Source: Ardenticatenaceae bacterium
GTDB taxonomy: Bacteria > Chloroflexota > Anaerolineae > Promineifilales > Promineifilaceae
NCBI GenBank assembly: GCA_020634565.1
Contig: JACKBN010000002.1
Span: forward strand, 310,001-374,000
Length of the DNA: 64,000 nt
Reading direction: 5' to 3'
In this document: positions 50,523-58,998 of the stretch, one piece after another
Layout of the letters: each line of letters starts with the position of its first letter
Numbering within the stretch: the stretch's first letter is position 1
Translations under genes and position numbers: made by a program
Notes under the pieces: model-generated
Databases searched by the model: none
What the model was told of the DNA's origin: nothing
The model's input: the letters and a program-made list of their open reading frames with translations, nothing else

Positions 50523-51056
50523 TCATGTTGATGTTTCTTGTGAGGAACGGCCGTTCAACTCTCGCAGCTTCTTGATCAAATTCCTGGCATCCTGATCATT
50601 TGGATTTGCCTGAAGGGCACGCTCAAACCAGTTAATCGCCAGGTCATATTCGCGCCGATCACGATAGATCAGCCCGATGTTATAAGCAACATTCGGCGCA
50701 ATCGGATCAATTTGCAGCGCCTGCTTAAAAGCCGCAATCGCCTGAAGTTGTTCATCATCTCGTGACAAGATTGGATTGCCCAAATAAGCTGCGCCTAAAT
50801 TGGTCCATACCATCACATTGTTTGGCGCTTGATCGCGCAGCTGCTCCAAGAGCACTACCGCCTGCTTAAATTTTTTTGTTAAGATGTATGCACCGCTTAA
50901 ATTCAGCATCGTGTCAAAATGTCCCGGCTTAAGGTCGTTTGCCTTTTGCAATACGGGAACAGCTTCTTGCGCTTTACCCTGATGCAACAGTTCACTCCCC
51001 CGCCGAAACAAAGCCTCAAATTTCAGATCGTCTTTATTTTTAGAGTTCTTTTTCAT
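50523..51056 (-). CDS. TPR-repeat protein
   Basis: A 177-residue soluble protein made of about four tetratricopeptide repeats (GKAQEAVPVLQKANDLKPGH, KKFKQAVVLLEQLRDQAPNN, QAIAAFKQALQIDPIAPN, YDLAINWFERALQANPND), with a lysine-rich N-terminus. TPR arrays mediate protein contacts; the partner is unknown. It is the first gene of the long minus-strand run toward 40776. Confidence 0.85.
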   Translation of the reverse strand: MKKNSKNKDDLKFEALFRRGSELLHQGKAQEAVPVLQKANDLKPGHFDTMLNLSGAYILTKKFKQAVVLLEQLRDQAPNNVMVWTNLGAAYLGNPILSRDDEQLQAIAAFKQALQIDPIAPNVAYNIGLIYRDRREYDLAINWFERALQANPNDQDARNLIKKLRELNGRSSQETST

Positions 51057-51316
51057 TTCTCTATTTCTCTACACAACCATCCTAAAGGACTCGCTTACAA
51101 CCGTCCATTTTCGTTAAATTGGGTCACTCCCCGCACCCTAAAACCAGAAGCCAAAATCGCTGCAAGCGCAATAATACCAGATCGTCCGCTTTATATCCGA
51201 AACTGTCATAGTCAGTTTAACTGTGCCAAAACCAGCATATTTACGCCTACACGAAATTTCGCATTCGCATAGCACAAAACGACTATGCCGTAACGAATCA
51301 TTATGTTGATTTATAT

Positions 51317-51345
51317 TTGATCTTATGAAAAGTAATTGTTATAAT
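51317..51345 (+). promoter_or_regulatory. Promoter with long leader before xer gene
   Basis: TTGATC (51317-51322), 17-base spacer, TATAAT (51340-51345), start near 51352. This is one of the best sigma-70-like promoters in the window and yields a leader of about 200 bases before the recombinase gene. The 494-base gap 51057-51550 holds this promoter, the leader and presumably the divergent TPR promoter. Confidence 0.7.
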
Positions 51346-51440
51346 GCGCCTAGTTTAACTTACATAATCTTAATTTAAGTTGTCCGATATCATTTTCATC
51401 TGGCACTTTCTGGCTCAGCACTAAAACAAAACTTTTGAGT

Positions 51441-51493
51441 GGCTCCTCTCGGTTCCAGGCAAAAAGATCACCTGCATACTATTGATCTTTTGC
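51441..51493 (+). other. Leader hairpin with GGCTCCTC motif
   Basis: GGCTCCTCTC (51441-51450) is followed by a hairpin, arms 51459-51469 and 51484-51493 (one bulge), ending about 58 bases before the xer start codon. The same order of CTCCTC word then hairpin occurs at 17611-17648 and 33694-33744. It could be an attenuator, a small RNA end or coincidence. Confidence 0.35.
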
Positions 51494-51550
51494 TATACGA
51501 ATTATCAAAGCCCTCAAAATGGCTCTGGGCATAGCAAGGAGTGTGAGGCG

Positions 51551-52423
51551 ATGGAAGAACAGCTGCTCGCCTTCCTGAAGTTCCTTCAACAAGAATACAA
51601 TTATTCCAACAACACAATAGCTGCCTACAAGAACGACCTTGGCCAGTTTATGTCCTACCTACAAGAGCACAATTTAAACAGCTCAGGTAGTTGGCGATCA
51701 ATTGGTGCCGAGAAAATCAATGAGTATGTCTCCTACATGAAGGATCAGCCTTATGCTTCCTCTTCGGTAGCGCGTAAGGTGGCAGCCGTAAAATCTTTCT
51801 TTAATTTTCTGCACTCAAACCAGATTATTGACGAAAATCCTACATCCGATATTGATTCTCCTAAAGTAAAGAAGCGCTTGCCCAAAACCTTGTCCTCAGA
51901 CGAAGTAGAAAGGCTTTTACAGGCGCCGTCCAACAAAAAATCCCCTAAAAATTTACGGGATATGGCCCTGTTAAATATGCTCTACTCCACCGGCATGCGG
52001 GTGACAGAAGTGGTTTCGCTTCGCCTAGAAGATGTGGACTTAGAGAACAAAGTGCTTTACTGCCCCGGTAAAGAGGAGCAGGTGCGCGAACTGCCGTTTG
52101 ATCAATACACGAAAAATATTCTGGAAAACTACATCGAAGAAGGACGGCCGTTTCTCGTCAAAGACAAAGATGAAACCGCCATGTTCCTTAACCACCGCGG
52201 CCAACAGTTAACCCGCCAGGGTCTGTGGCTCATAATTAAAGCGTATGCTAAAGAGGCTGCCCTCAGCGTGGCTGTAACACCGCATACGTTGCGACACAGT
52301 TTTGCCGCCCACAAGCTGGAAAGTGGCTCCGATTTGCAGGAAGTGCAGAAGCTGCTGGGACATGCCAACATCTCCACAACACAAATTTACACACAGCTGG
52401 AAGAAAGCGAACTAACCGAATAA
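51551..52423 (+). CDS. xerD: XerC/XerD-type tyrosine recombinase
   Basis: A 290-residue Xer-like recombinase. The SAM-like N-terminal domain (about 1-85) precedes the catalytic domain with the full active-site set: arginine in STGMRVTEVVSL, lysine in CPGKEEQ, histidine-arginine in HTLRHSFAAH, histidine in LLGHANISTT and tyrosine in QIYTQ. The size fits chromosome-dimer resolution recombinases. The frame is open back to 51482, but ATG 51551 begins where the family begins (MEEQLLAFLKFLQQE) and follows AAGGAG. Whether it is XerC, XerD or a single-Xer system is not clear. Confidence 0.85.
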   Translation: MEEQLLAFLKFLQQEYNYSNNTIAAYKNDLGQFMSYLQEHNLNSSGSWRSIGAEKINEYVSYMKDQPYASSSVARKVAAVKSFFNFLHSNQIIDENPTSDIDSPKVKKRLPKTLSSDEVERLLQAPSNKKSPKNLRDMALLNMLYSTGMRVTEVVSLRLEDVDLENKVLYCPGKEEQVRELPFDQYTKNILENYIEEGRPFLVKDKDETAMFLNHRGQQLTRQGLWLIIKAYAKEAALSVAVTPHTLRHSFAAHKLESGSDLQEVQKLLGHANISTTQIYTQLEESELTE

Positions 52424-52452
52424 ACCCCGAACTTATTTCTAAAAATGTAAGC

Positions 52453-52475
52453 GCCACGACCTCACCCGTCGTGGC
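52453..52475 (+). terminator. Terminator of the xer gene
   Basis: Eight-base GC-rich stem (52453-52460 with 52468-52475) followed by CTTTAGTTTTT. Confidence 0.85.
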
Positions 52476-52499
52476 CTTTAGTTTTTATAAGGCAATCAG

Positions 52500-53342
52500 A
52501 TGACAACCACAGAAACCGCTAAACAAGTAGAAACGGCCGTTCTGGCCATTCGCCAACATACCAAGTACCAACCCACCGTCGGGCTGGTGTTGGGTTCTGG
52601 TCTCAGTGAATTGGCTAACAGCATCCAAAACCCTGACATCATTCCCTACGAACAAATCCCTGGCTGGCCCCGCTCAACCGTGGTGGGCCACAGCGGCCGT
52701 TTAGTCATTGGCACGCTAGAGGGCAAAACGGTACTCGTGCAGCAAGGTCGTGCCCATTACTACGAAGGGTACGATATGGACCAAATCACCTTGCCGGTAC
52801 GGGTGATGCATGCGCTGGGCATTAAAACGTTGATTGTGACCAATGCCGCAGGTGGCATTAACGCCAGTTTCAACCCGGGCGATCTGATGCTCATCACCGA
52901 TCACATCAACTTTTTGGGGATGGCCGGGCTCAATCCGCTGCGTGGCCCCAATGATGACAGCGTTGGCCCTCGCTTCTCAGATATGATTGGTACGTATGAT
53001 TTGGGATTGCGAAAGTTGGCCCAGGAAACGGCCGTAGCCAATAACTTCACTCTGCAAGAAGGTACCTATGCCTATGTAGCTGGCCCCAGCTTTGAAACGC
53101 CCGCCGAACTGCGCTTCTTGCGCACGGTTGGCGCTGATGCTGTAGGCATGTCTACCGTACCTACCGTCGTCGTGGCCCGCCACGCAGGCTTGAAAATCAT
53201 GGGCATCTCCTCTATCACCAACAAAGCAGTGCCAGACCCGGAACCCGGTACAGTGCTGGACCACGAAGAAGTATTAGAAACTGGCAAACAAATTATTCCC
53301 AAACTGACTGCTCTCCTTCGCGGTATTCTGCAACAACTCTAA
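52500..53342 (+). CDS. punA: Purine nucleoside phosphorylase (trimeric type)
   Basis: A 280-residue enzyme that splits inosine or guanosine with phosphate. GLVLGSGLSELA near residue 29, GHSGRLVIG, QGRAHYYEGY, TNAAGGINASFNPGDLMLI, GPSFETPAELRFL and the closing ITNKAVP are the family marks; asparagine in TNKA selects 6-oxopurines. Together with hpt it supports purine salvage. The ATG has no ribosome site, and TATAAG (52486-52491) lies eight bases before it, so a leaderless start is possible but its -35 is weak. Confidence 0.95.
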   Translation: MTTTETAKQVETAVLAIRQHTKYQPTVGLVLGSGLSELANSIQNPDIIPYEQIPGWPRSTVVGHSGRLVIGTLEGKTVLVQQGRAHYYEGYDMDQITLPVRVMHALGIKTLIVTNAAGGINASFNPGDLMLITDHINFLGMAGLNPLRGPNDDSVGPRFSDMIGTYDLGLRKLAQETAVANNFTLQEGTYAYVAGPSFETPAELRFLRTVGADAVGMSTVPTVVVARHAGLKIMGISSITNKAVPDPEPGTVLDHEEVLETGKQIIPKLTALLRGILQQL

Positions 53343-53394
53343 TTCCACGATACAATAACCCCCAGGCAAAAGCCTGCAAATCAGTTAAAATCGA

Positions 53395-53418
53395 GTGGCG
53401 CACAAGTTTGTGCGCCAC
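53395..53418 (+). terminator. Hairpin after the phosphorylase gene
   Basis: A perfect palindrome with 11-base arms and a two-base centre, 52 bases past the punA stop; a smaller CAGGC/GCCTG hairpin precedes it at 53363-53376. No long T-run follows. It lies over a GTG that could otherwise start the next gene. Confidence 0.5.
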
Positions 53419-53448
53419 CTGTTTGTGTATGAAACTTGCGAAGCCATC

Positions 53449-54234
53449 ATGAATCAATTCTACGTCTTCATCCTCCGCAATGATGTGTGGATTTATATCG
53501 TCTCAGCCCTGGGGCTTTTCTGGTATGTGAGCCAATTCATTCGTGCCCAACAACAGCTGCGTGTGGCCGTTTTTAACCTGGAACGAGAAACAAACACACA
53601 AACCCGCAACACAGCGCTCATCGCGATTGTGCTTCTGGCAAGCATTATGGGCGGGGTTTATTACGTGAACGATCAGATTGCCCCCACGCTGCCAGAAACG
53701 CTATTTCGGGACCCAACCCCCACACCCGACATTTTCCGCACGCCGCTTGCTTCTCCCACACCTTTGCTGACACGCCAACCTACGTCCACACCGCCGCTAG
53801 TGCCTACGATCACCCTGGCCAGCAATCCGGGCGAACCAGCCCCAAATCCCGCCGAAGAAGCCACGCCAGAAGAAACGGCAACGGCCGTTGGCACACCACT
53901 TCCCCCACCCACACCATCAGTTGGCTGCACGGTGCAGCTCAACATCATCGAACCGCGCAACGGCTCGGTCGTGGCAGGGACGATTACCTTTAACGGCACA
54001 GTTGATTTTGAGGACTTCGGCTACTACACTCTGGAAGCCAACGGGCCACAAACCAGCGGCCAATGGGCCTCGCTGCTGGGGCGCAACATTGAGCAAACCG
54101 TGCAAGATGGCTTTTTAGGCAGCGTCAACTTAAGCCAATGGGCATCTGGCCCTTATCTCATCCGACTCTCGGCCGCAGACCAGACAGACAATATTATTGC
54201 CCAATGCGTCATTCAGGTGACGCTACAGCAATAG
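53449..54234 (+). CDS. Hypothetical membrane protein with outer Ig-like domain
   Basis: A 261-residue protein with two membrane helices (about 10-28 and 60-80), a long Thr/Pro linker and a C-terminal beta domain from CTVQLNIIEPRNGSVVAG to the end. The domain pattern (PRNGSVVAGTITFNGTVDFEDFGYYTLEA) is Ig-like. Starting at ATG 53449 avoids a GTG at 53395 that lies inside a strong hairpin. No family name can be given. It is convergent with rsmD, three bases apart. Confidence 0.75.
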   Translation: MNQFYVFILRNDVWIYIVSALGLFWYVSQFIRAQQQLRVAVFNLERETNTQTRNTALIAIVLLASIMGGVYYVNDQIAPTLPETLFRDPTPTPDIFRTPLASPTPLLTRQPTSTPPLVPTITLASNPGEPAPNPAEEATPEETATAVGTPLPPPTPSVGCTVQLNIIEPRNGSVVAGTITFNGTVDFEDFGYYTLEANGPQTSGQWASLLGRNIEQTVQDGFLGSVNLSQWASGPYLIRLSAADQTDNIIAQCVIQVTLQQ

Positions 54235-54237
54235 GCG

Positions 54238-54807
54238 TTATTCTTCTTCAAGCTGCTCGTAAAAGCAGAGTTGGGTGTTGCCGTAAGTACGGCTGTCGTA
54301 CAAAGTCAGATTTTGCAGGGTGAGGGGTTCATACTCTTTGGGGTCGATTTGCACCGCAACAATGCCAGCAGTAGTTAGCCAGGCAGACGGCCGTTCATCC
54401 AACACAGCCATCACTTTTTGCCACAAACCCAAATATTGTGGGGGAGCGACGTAGATTAGGTGGAAACGGCCGTTTCCCGCCCCCATTGCGCTCCGGTTCA
54501 AATAATCAAACGCATCCGCCTGCACTATTTTAGCACGATCTTGCAGCCGTGTTGTTTTCAGATTGGCTTCGATGGTTTTGATGGCCGGGCGCACCTTGTC
54601 GATAAAAACGACCTCGCCCGCCCCCCGACTAAGCGCTTCAATGCCCACCTGCCCCGTGCCAGCAAACAGGTCCAGCCACACTTCACCATCCACCTTGCCC
54701 AAAATATTGAACAGGCTTTCCTTGACGCGATCCATGATGGGACGGGTAGAATCCCCCGGCACACGCTTGAGTCGGCTTCCCCTGGCACTCCCGCTAATGA
54801 CACGCAT
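54238..54807 (-). CDS. rsmD: 16S rRNA m2G966 methyltransferase RsmD-like
   Basis: A 189-residue SAM-dependent methyltransferase. MRVISGSARGSRLK and RPIMDRVKESLFNIL are the RsmD opening; LDLFAGTGQVGIEALSRGA near residue 45 binds SAM. The catalytic motif, normally D/N-P-P-Y/F, reads APPQ (LIYVAPPQY near residue 122), losing the acidic or amide residue. Either the enzyme is altered in activity or this lineage uses a variant. It is preceded by a heptamer-repeat stretch and by sucD on the same strand. Confidence 0.85.
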   Translation of the reverse strand: MRVISGSARGSRLKRVPGDSTRPIMDRVKESLFNILGKVDGEVWLDLFAGTGQVGIEALSRGAGEVVFIDKVRPAIKTIEANLKTTRLQDRAKIVQADAFDYLNRSAMGAGNGRFHLIYVAPPQYLGLWQKVMAVLDERPSAWLTTAGIVAVQIDPKEYEPLTLQNLTLYDSRTYGNTQLCFYEQLEEE

Positions 54808-54824
54808 TTTTAGTGAACAGTAAA

Positions 54825-54896
54825 TCAGTAGTCAGTAGGTCAGTAATCAGTAGTCAGTAATAATTAACTGATTACTGACTACTGTTTCACTGATTA
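54825..54896. repeat. Heptamer repeat array (TCAGTAR and complement)
   Basis: Five head-to-tail units of TCAGTAG/TCAGTAA (about 54825-54860) are followed by complementary units (ATTACTG, ACTACTG) to 54896. The two halves can fold into a hairpin of about 14 pairs. It fills the gap between sucD and rsmD and resembles the short tandemly repeated heptamers known from cyanobacteria in form. Confidence 0.75.
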
Positions 54897-54900
54897 CCGA

Positions 54901-55779
54901 TTATTGTCGCTCAGCGACAATCTTGGCAATATCGTCTGGATTATCGGCGACGCGAACGCCAGCCGCGCGCAAAGCTTCAACTTTGCTTTCGGCGGTGCCG
55001 CTCTTGCCCTCAACGATCGCCCCGGCATGCCCCATTCGCTTGCCTGGAGGGGCCGTGCGACCCGCAATGAACGAGGTCACCGGCTTGGTCACATGCTGGG
55101 CAATGTACGCCGCAGCCTGCTCTTCTGCATTACCGCCAATCTCGCCAATCATCACAATTTGCTCTGTATCAGGGTCCTCCTCAAACAGAGCCAACACATC
55201 AATGAAATTGGTTCCGGCAATTGGGTCGCCGCCAATACCCACACAGGTGGATTGGCCAATACCCAGCTTGGTGAGTGCGTCAATCACCTCGTAGGTGAGC
55301 GTACCGCTTTTGGAAACCACACCCACATTGCCCGGAATGGCAATTGAGCCAGGAATAATACCGACTTTGGCCTGACCTGGAGTCAGCAAGCCAGGGCAAT
55401 TTGGCCCGATCAGGCGTGCATCTAAAGTATCCAAGTAAGCACGCGCCGCAATCATGTCCAGAACCGGAATATGCTCCGTGAGGCAAATTATCAGCTCAAT
55501 GCCCGCGTCAGCTGCCTCATAAATAGCATCAACAGCAAAACGAGCGGGCACAAAAATAAGGGAGGTATTGGCGTCAGTCGCCTCAACTGCCTCTTTAACG
55601 GTATCAAAAACGGGCACTTTTTTGTCGTCGGTGCTGAACCATTGGCCACCTTTGCCGGGGGTCACACCGGCAACAACGTTGGTGCCATAGTCAATCATTT
55701 GATTTGTATGGAAGGTGCCCTCTCGGCCCGTGATTCCCTGAACAACCAGGCGTGTGTTTTTATCAACAAGAATGCTCAT
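54901..55779 (-). CDS. sucD: Succinyl-CoA synthetase, alpha subunit
   Basis: A 292-residue subunit that carries the phospho-histidine. The CoA-binding half opens with SILVDKNTRLVVQGITGREGT; the active histidine is in GHAGAIVEGKSGTAESK near residue 248. With SucC it interconverts succinyl-CoA and succinate with ATP or GTP formation. It overlaps the sucC stop by one base. A nine-base inverted repeat at 54903-54921 lies in its last codons and might aid termination. Confidence 0.95.
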   Translation of the reverse strand: MSILVDKNTRLVVQGITGREGTFHTNQMIDYGTNVVAGVTPGKGGQWFSTDDKKVPVFDTVKEAVEATDANTSLIFVPARFAVDAIYEAADAGIELIICLTEHIPVLDMIAARAYLDTLDARLIGPNCPGLLTPGQAKVGIIPGSIAIPGNVGVVSKSGTLTYEVIDALTKLGIGQSTCVGIGGDPIAGTNFIDVLALFEEDPDTEQIVMIGEIGGNAEEQAAAYIAQHVTKPVTSFIAGRTAPPGKRMGHAGAIVEGKSGTAESKVEALRAAGVRVADNPDDIAKIVAERQ

Positions 55780-56936
55780 TACATGGCCCCCTTTGCGGCG
55801 GCGACCGCTTTTTGGGCTGCATCAGAAAGCGTAGCGGCCGTTTCCATATCTGAATCCGCCAAAATTGCCATCCCTTCCGCAGCGTTTGTTCCAGCCAGGC
55901 GCACCACCATCGGTACATCTGTATCTACCTGCTTTAATGCCTCAATAATGCCCTTGGCCACCTCATCACCCCGAGTGATACCCCCAAAGATGTTGATCAG
56001 CACAGCTTTTACGCTCTTATCCGACAAAATGAGACGCAGCGCGGTGGCCACCTGCTCGGCTTTGGCCCCACCGCCAATATCCAGGAAGTTGGCCGGAGCA
56101 CAACCGTACTCTTCACCAAATTTCTTCACCACATCCATGGTGGCCATGGCCAAACCGGCTCCGTTAACCATACAGCCAATGTTGCCTTCTAGCTGGATAA
56201 AGTTAATGCCACTGAGACGCGCTTCTTTTTCTGCGGCCGTTTCTTCATCCACATCCCGCATCTCAGCCAGTTTGGGTTGGCGGAACAGGCCATTGTCATC
56301 AATAGACATCTTGCCATCCAGCGCCATGAGCTTGCCGCTGCCGGTAATAACCAATGGGTTAATTTCGGTCAGTGAAGCATCATTTGCCTTGAAGCAAGAG
56401 TATAGACCCACAACAATTTTGTGAAAGTCACGCCACAGTTCACGCGGCAAATCCATGGCCGAAGCCAGATAAGTGGTCTGGTAGCTGCGTACACCTAAAG
56501 CTGGCTCAATGTAAACCCGGAAAATTTTCTCTGGGCTGGTTTCATTTACCTCTTCGATGTCCATACCACCTTCAGCGGAGGCCATCACCATGGCGCGGCG
56601 CTTGGCACGATCAATGAGCACCGCCAGGTAAATTTCCTGATCAATGCCGCCGGGTGATTGTTCATCAATAAGGACTTTGTTTACTTGAAAGCCCTTGATG
56701 TCCATGCCCAAAATCTGACCTGCTAATTCTTCAGCCTCATCGGGATTGCTAGCCAGCTTAATACCGCCAGCTTTGCCGCGACCACCGATTAAAACTTGGG
56801 ATTTCACCACAACTTTGCCACCTAATTCCCGGGCAACCTCGCGCGCCTCTGCTGGTGTTGAGGCCACGTCACCTTTGGGAATCGGCACGCCGTGTTCGGC
56901 AAACAAACGTTTTGCTTGATATTCGTGCAGATTCAC
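55779..56936 (-). CDS. sucC: Succinyl-CoA synthetase, beta subunit
   Basis: A 385-residue subunit with an ATP-grasp domain: MNLHEYQAKRLFAEHGVPIP at the N-terminus, VVKSQVLIGGRGKAGG near residue 45, and the C-terminal GAGLAMATMDVVKKFG and INIFGGITRGDEVAKGI contacting the alpha subunit. Starts at GTG 56936 with AAGGAG seven bases upstream. First gene of the sucCD pair. Confidence 0.95.
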   Translation of the reverse strand: MNLHEYQAKRLFAEHGVPIPKGDVASTPAEAREVARELGGKVVVKSQVLIGGRGKAGGIKLASNPDEAEELAGQILGMDIKGFQVNKVLIDEQSPGGIDQEIYLAVLIDRAKRRAMVMASAEGGMDIEEVNETSPEKIFRVYIEPALGVRSYQTTYLASAMDLPRELWRDFHKIVVGLYSCFKANDASLTEINPLVITGSGKLMALDGKMSIDDNGLFRQPKLAEMRDVDEETAAEKEARLSGINFIQLEGNIGCMVNGAGLAMATMDVVKKFGEEYGCAPANFLDIGGGAKAEQVATALRLILSDKSVKAVLINIFGGITRGDEVAKGIIEALKQVDTDVPMVVRLAGTNAAEGMAILADSDMETAATLSDAAQKAVAAAKGAM

Positions 56937-57148
56937 GTATTCACTCCTTTAGTGGGGATTTTCCATCAAAAGTTGTTGAATGGATTGGTTTGTTTTGGAA
57001 TATGCGAACGCATTGTACTGTTCGCTATTGGTCTTGAAAAAGAACCAGAAAATTATAACACGGCCGTTCTTGATGGGCGAGTGACCGGCGATGTCCTAGA
57101 CCATAAGTCACGTTGACCCTATCTCCGCTCACCCTCAATAATTTGGCT

Positions 57149-57709
57149 ATGACAGCAACCCTTTCACCCATCACCACCATGACTCCCGAAGGAAACACGG
57201 AGCTGCTCCTTATCACCCATCCCACGCTGCGTGCCAACCTGCTGCAAGCTCGCCTGGTCGATGACCTGAGTGCCCGGTGCGTGATACAGCGAGGCGAACA
57301 AGTGTATTTGTCCCTTCGGGAAATTGCTGACCCGGCGCAACGCCTTGAGGTCAATTGGGCTGTGGTGCGCCTGCAAATGGGCGCCAAGCTGCAACCGCAA
57401 GAGCTGCCCGAACCGTTGAAATCTGCGCTAACGGCCGTTTCCACCGGATTTTCGCCACTATTGGAAGCGCTCGTTTGGGGTTCGGCATTTGGTGTGGTGG
57501 GCGGTGTTCTGGTGATGGCCATTGTACGACTCATCATCACAATTTCCACGGTGCCCTCCGAATCCTATGTGGGCATCATGGCCACAGCCATCGCTTTTGT
57601 CTTTGCGGGAGCCGTCTTCGGCTTAAGCGCCACTTTTTACTTTTGGCGAAAGCTGGCCCAACGAACGTCCAATTCCCCCATCATTCACTCATCCAGCGAT
57701 TCTAAATAA
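57149..57709 (+). CDS. Hypothetical two-helix membrane protein
   Basis: A 186-residue protein. Residues about 1-105 form a polar domain (EGNTELLLITHPTLRANLLQA to VVRLQMGAKLQPQEL); two membrane helices follow (about 118-138 and 150-172) and a short polar tail. No family is recognised. The frame extends to a TTG at 57113, but ATG 57149 is the better start. Its 3' end overlaps the convergent SGNH gene by 25 bases, which is unusual but tolerable. Confidence 0.6.
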   Translation: MTATLSPITTMTPEGNTELLLITHPTLRANLLQARLVDDLSARCVIQRGEQVYLSLREIADPAQRLEVNWAVVRLQMGAKLQPQELPEPLKSALTAVSTGFSPLLEALVWGSAFGVVGGVLVMAIVRLIITISTVPSESYVGIMATAIAFVFAGAVFGLSATFYFWRKLAQRTSNSPIIHSSSDSK

Positions 57710-58998
57710 TCCCAAATAGCTTCGGCTGCCAGATCATTGCCTGCCTGATTCCAATGCGGATCACCGTAATGATACAGCTCGCCCTCTTGAATACTCTTTT
57801 CCCAAAAAATCGGGGCCAGATCCAAGAAGTGAATTCCGGCCTCACTCGTGAAATCGCTCATGAGCTGCTCCTGCGCCTGCGTTGTCTCACCAAAACGGTC
57901 AAAGCTCAGGTAATTCGGCTCCCATTGCAGATAGCCCGAATCCCCATCGCTTAATGTCACCGTCACCGTGCGCTCCAGCACATGGTTCACATCCACCGGG
58001 TCCCACACGCGCGACCAGAGAATATGCTCTTTGCTGGGAATATAAACGACCACGAGTTCTGCACCTTGAGCCGCCACTTCTTCGTTCAGAGCAATCAGGG
58101 TGGATTTTACGGCCGTAAACTCATCAGAAGCCGCCAGGGTCTCATGATCAGCACTCAGGGGAAGCAAATGCACATCCTTAAACACCGTCTCGATTGGCCC
58201 CGCTTCCGTGCTGGCCTCGACAGGATACCGGTAGTTAGGCGCAGTTTCTTCTTCTGGTGGGAAAAGCTTTTGCCAAAGATAGGTAACAAAGTGAGGTGTG
58301 AGCAGTCGCCGGTAAAAAGAGACATCCTGCATGTCATACTCGCGCCAATCCAGGCCGCTGTCCCGGCGCTCCAGATATTGCTGGGTATTGATAATGTCAT
58401 TCCCCTCAAAAAACATGAGCAAGACATATTTCGGCTGCTTATCCAGGCCAAACTGGCGAATTGCTTCTGCCTCATTAAGCGTGCTCCAGCTGGGGGCGCC
58501 CAGCGCCAATATCTCCTGGCCAGAAAACTGCTCCAGGCGCTCAATCCAGGTGACCGACGCAGTGCGAATGGTAAAAGAATCGCCAGCAAGCACGATGTCG
58601 TATTGATCCTGCCAGACGGCTGGCTCATTCGGAAAGCCATAATCATCCGTCACAAAGCGGTATTCAAACGAATCGTCCCGGTCGCTAGGCGCGGTGCTGT
58701 TGTCTGAATTGGCTAAGTACGGATTGGCCGGATTCCATAATCCTTCCAGCTTAAAATTGGGCACATACCGGTAACCAATACGCACGGGTTTGTCATATTC
58801 AAAGTAGGGTTGGCAAACGTACGTACCGATAATCGGATCGGAGGCGCAAACTTCAATGGGAATAAGCTGGTAAAACAGGCGAAAGCCAATTTCAATCGCC
58901 AGCACAAGGGTCACTAACGTCACAACGATGGGGCCGATGATGTTAACGGCCGTTTTCCACCGCGTTTTTTTCACTTCAGATTCTGCTAACGTTGTCAT
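57685..58998 (-). CDS. Membrane-anchored SGNH-hydrolase-like protein
   Basis: A 437-residue protein with an N-terminal membrane helix (about 20-42) and an outer SGNH fold. LAGDSFT near residue 135 holds the serine block, FFEGND near 195 the asparagine block, and DPHWNQAG near 415 the D-x-x-H block, as in AlgJ/AlgX-like and other acetyltransferase-linked esterases. It may add or remove acetyl groups on a surface polysaccharide. It overlaps the SpoU methyltransferase gene by four bases, an odd pairing in function. Confidence 0.75.
   Translation of the reverse strand: MTTLAESEVKKTRWKTAVNIIGPIVVTLVTLVLAIEIGFRLFYQLIPIEVCASDPIIGTYVCQPYFEYDKPVRIGYRYVPNFKLEGLWNPANPYLANSDNSTAPSDRDDSFEYRFVTDDYGFPNEPAVWQDQYDIVLAGDSFTIRTASVTWIERLEQFSGQEILALGAPSWSTLNEAEAIRQFGLDKQPKYVLLMFFEGNDIINTQQYLERRDSGLDWREYDMQDVSFYRRLLTPHFVTYLWQKLFPPEEETAPNYRYPVEASTEAGPIETVFKDVHLLPLSADHETLAASDEFTAVKSTLIALNEEVAAQGAELVVVYIPSKEHILWSRVWDPVDVNHVLERTVTVTLSDGDSGYLQWEPNYLSFDRFGETTQAQEQLMSDFTSEAGIHFLDLAPIFWEKSIQEGELYHYGDPHWNQAGNDLAAEAIWDYLESLDE

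Noticed and set aside
53395..53448. GTG start for the membrane protein at 53449
   Set aside because: The GTG lies in a perfect 24-base palindrome and the extra residues look non-coding.
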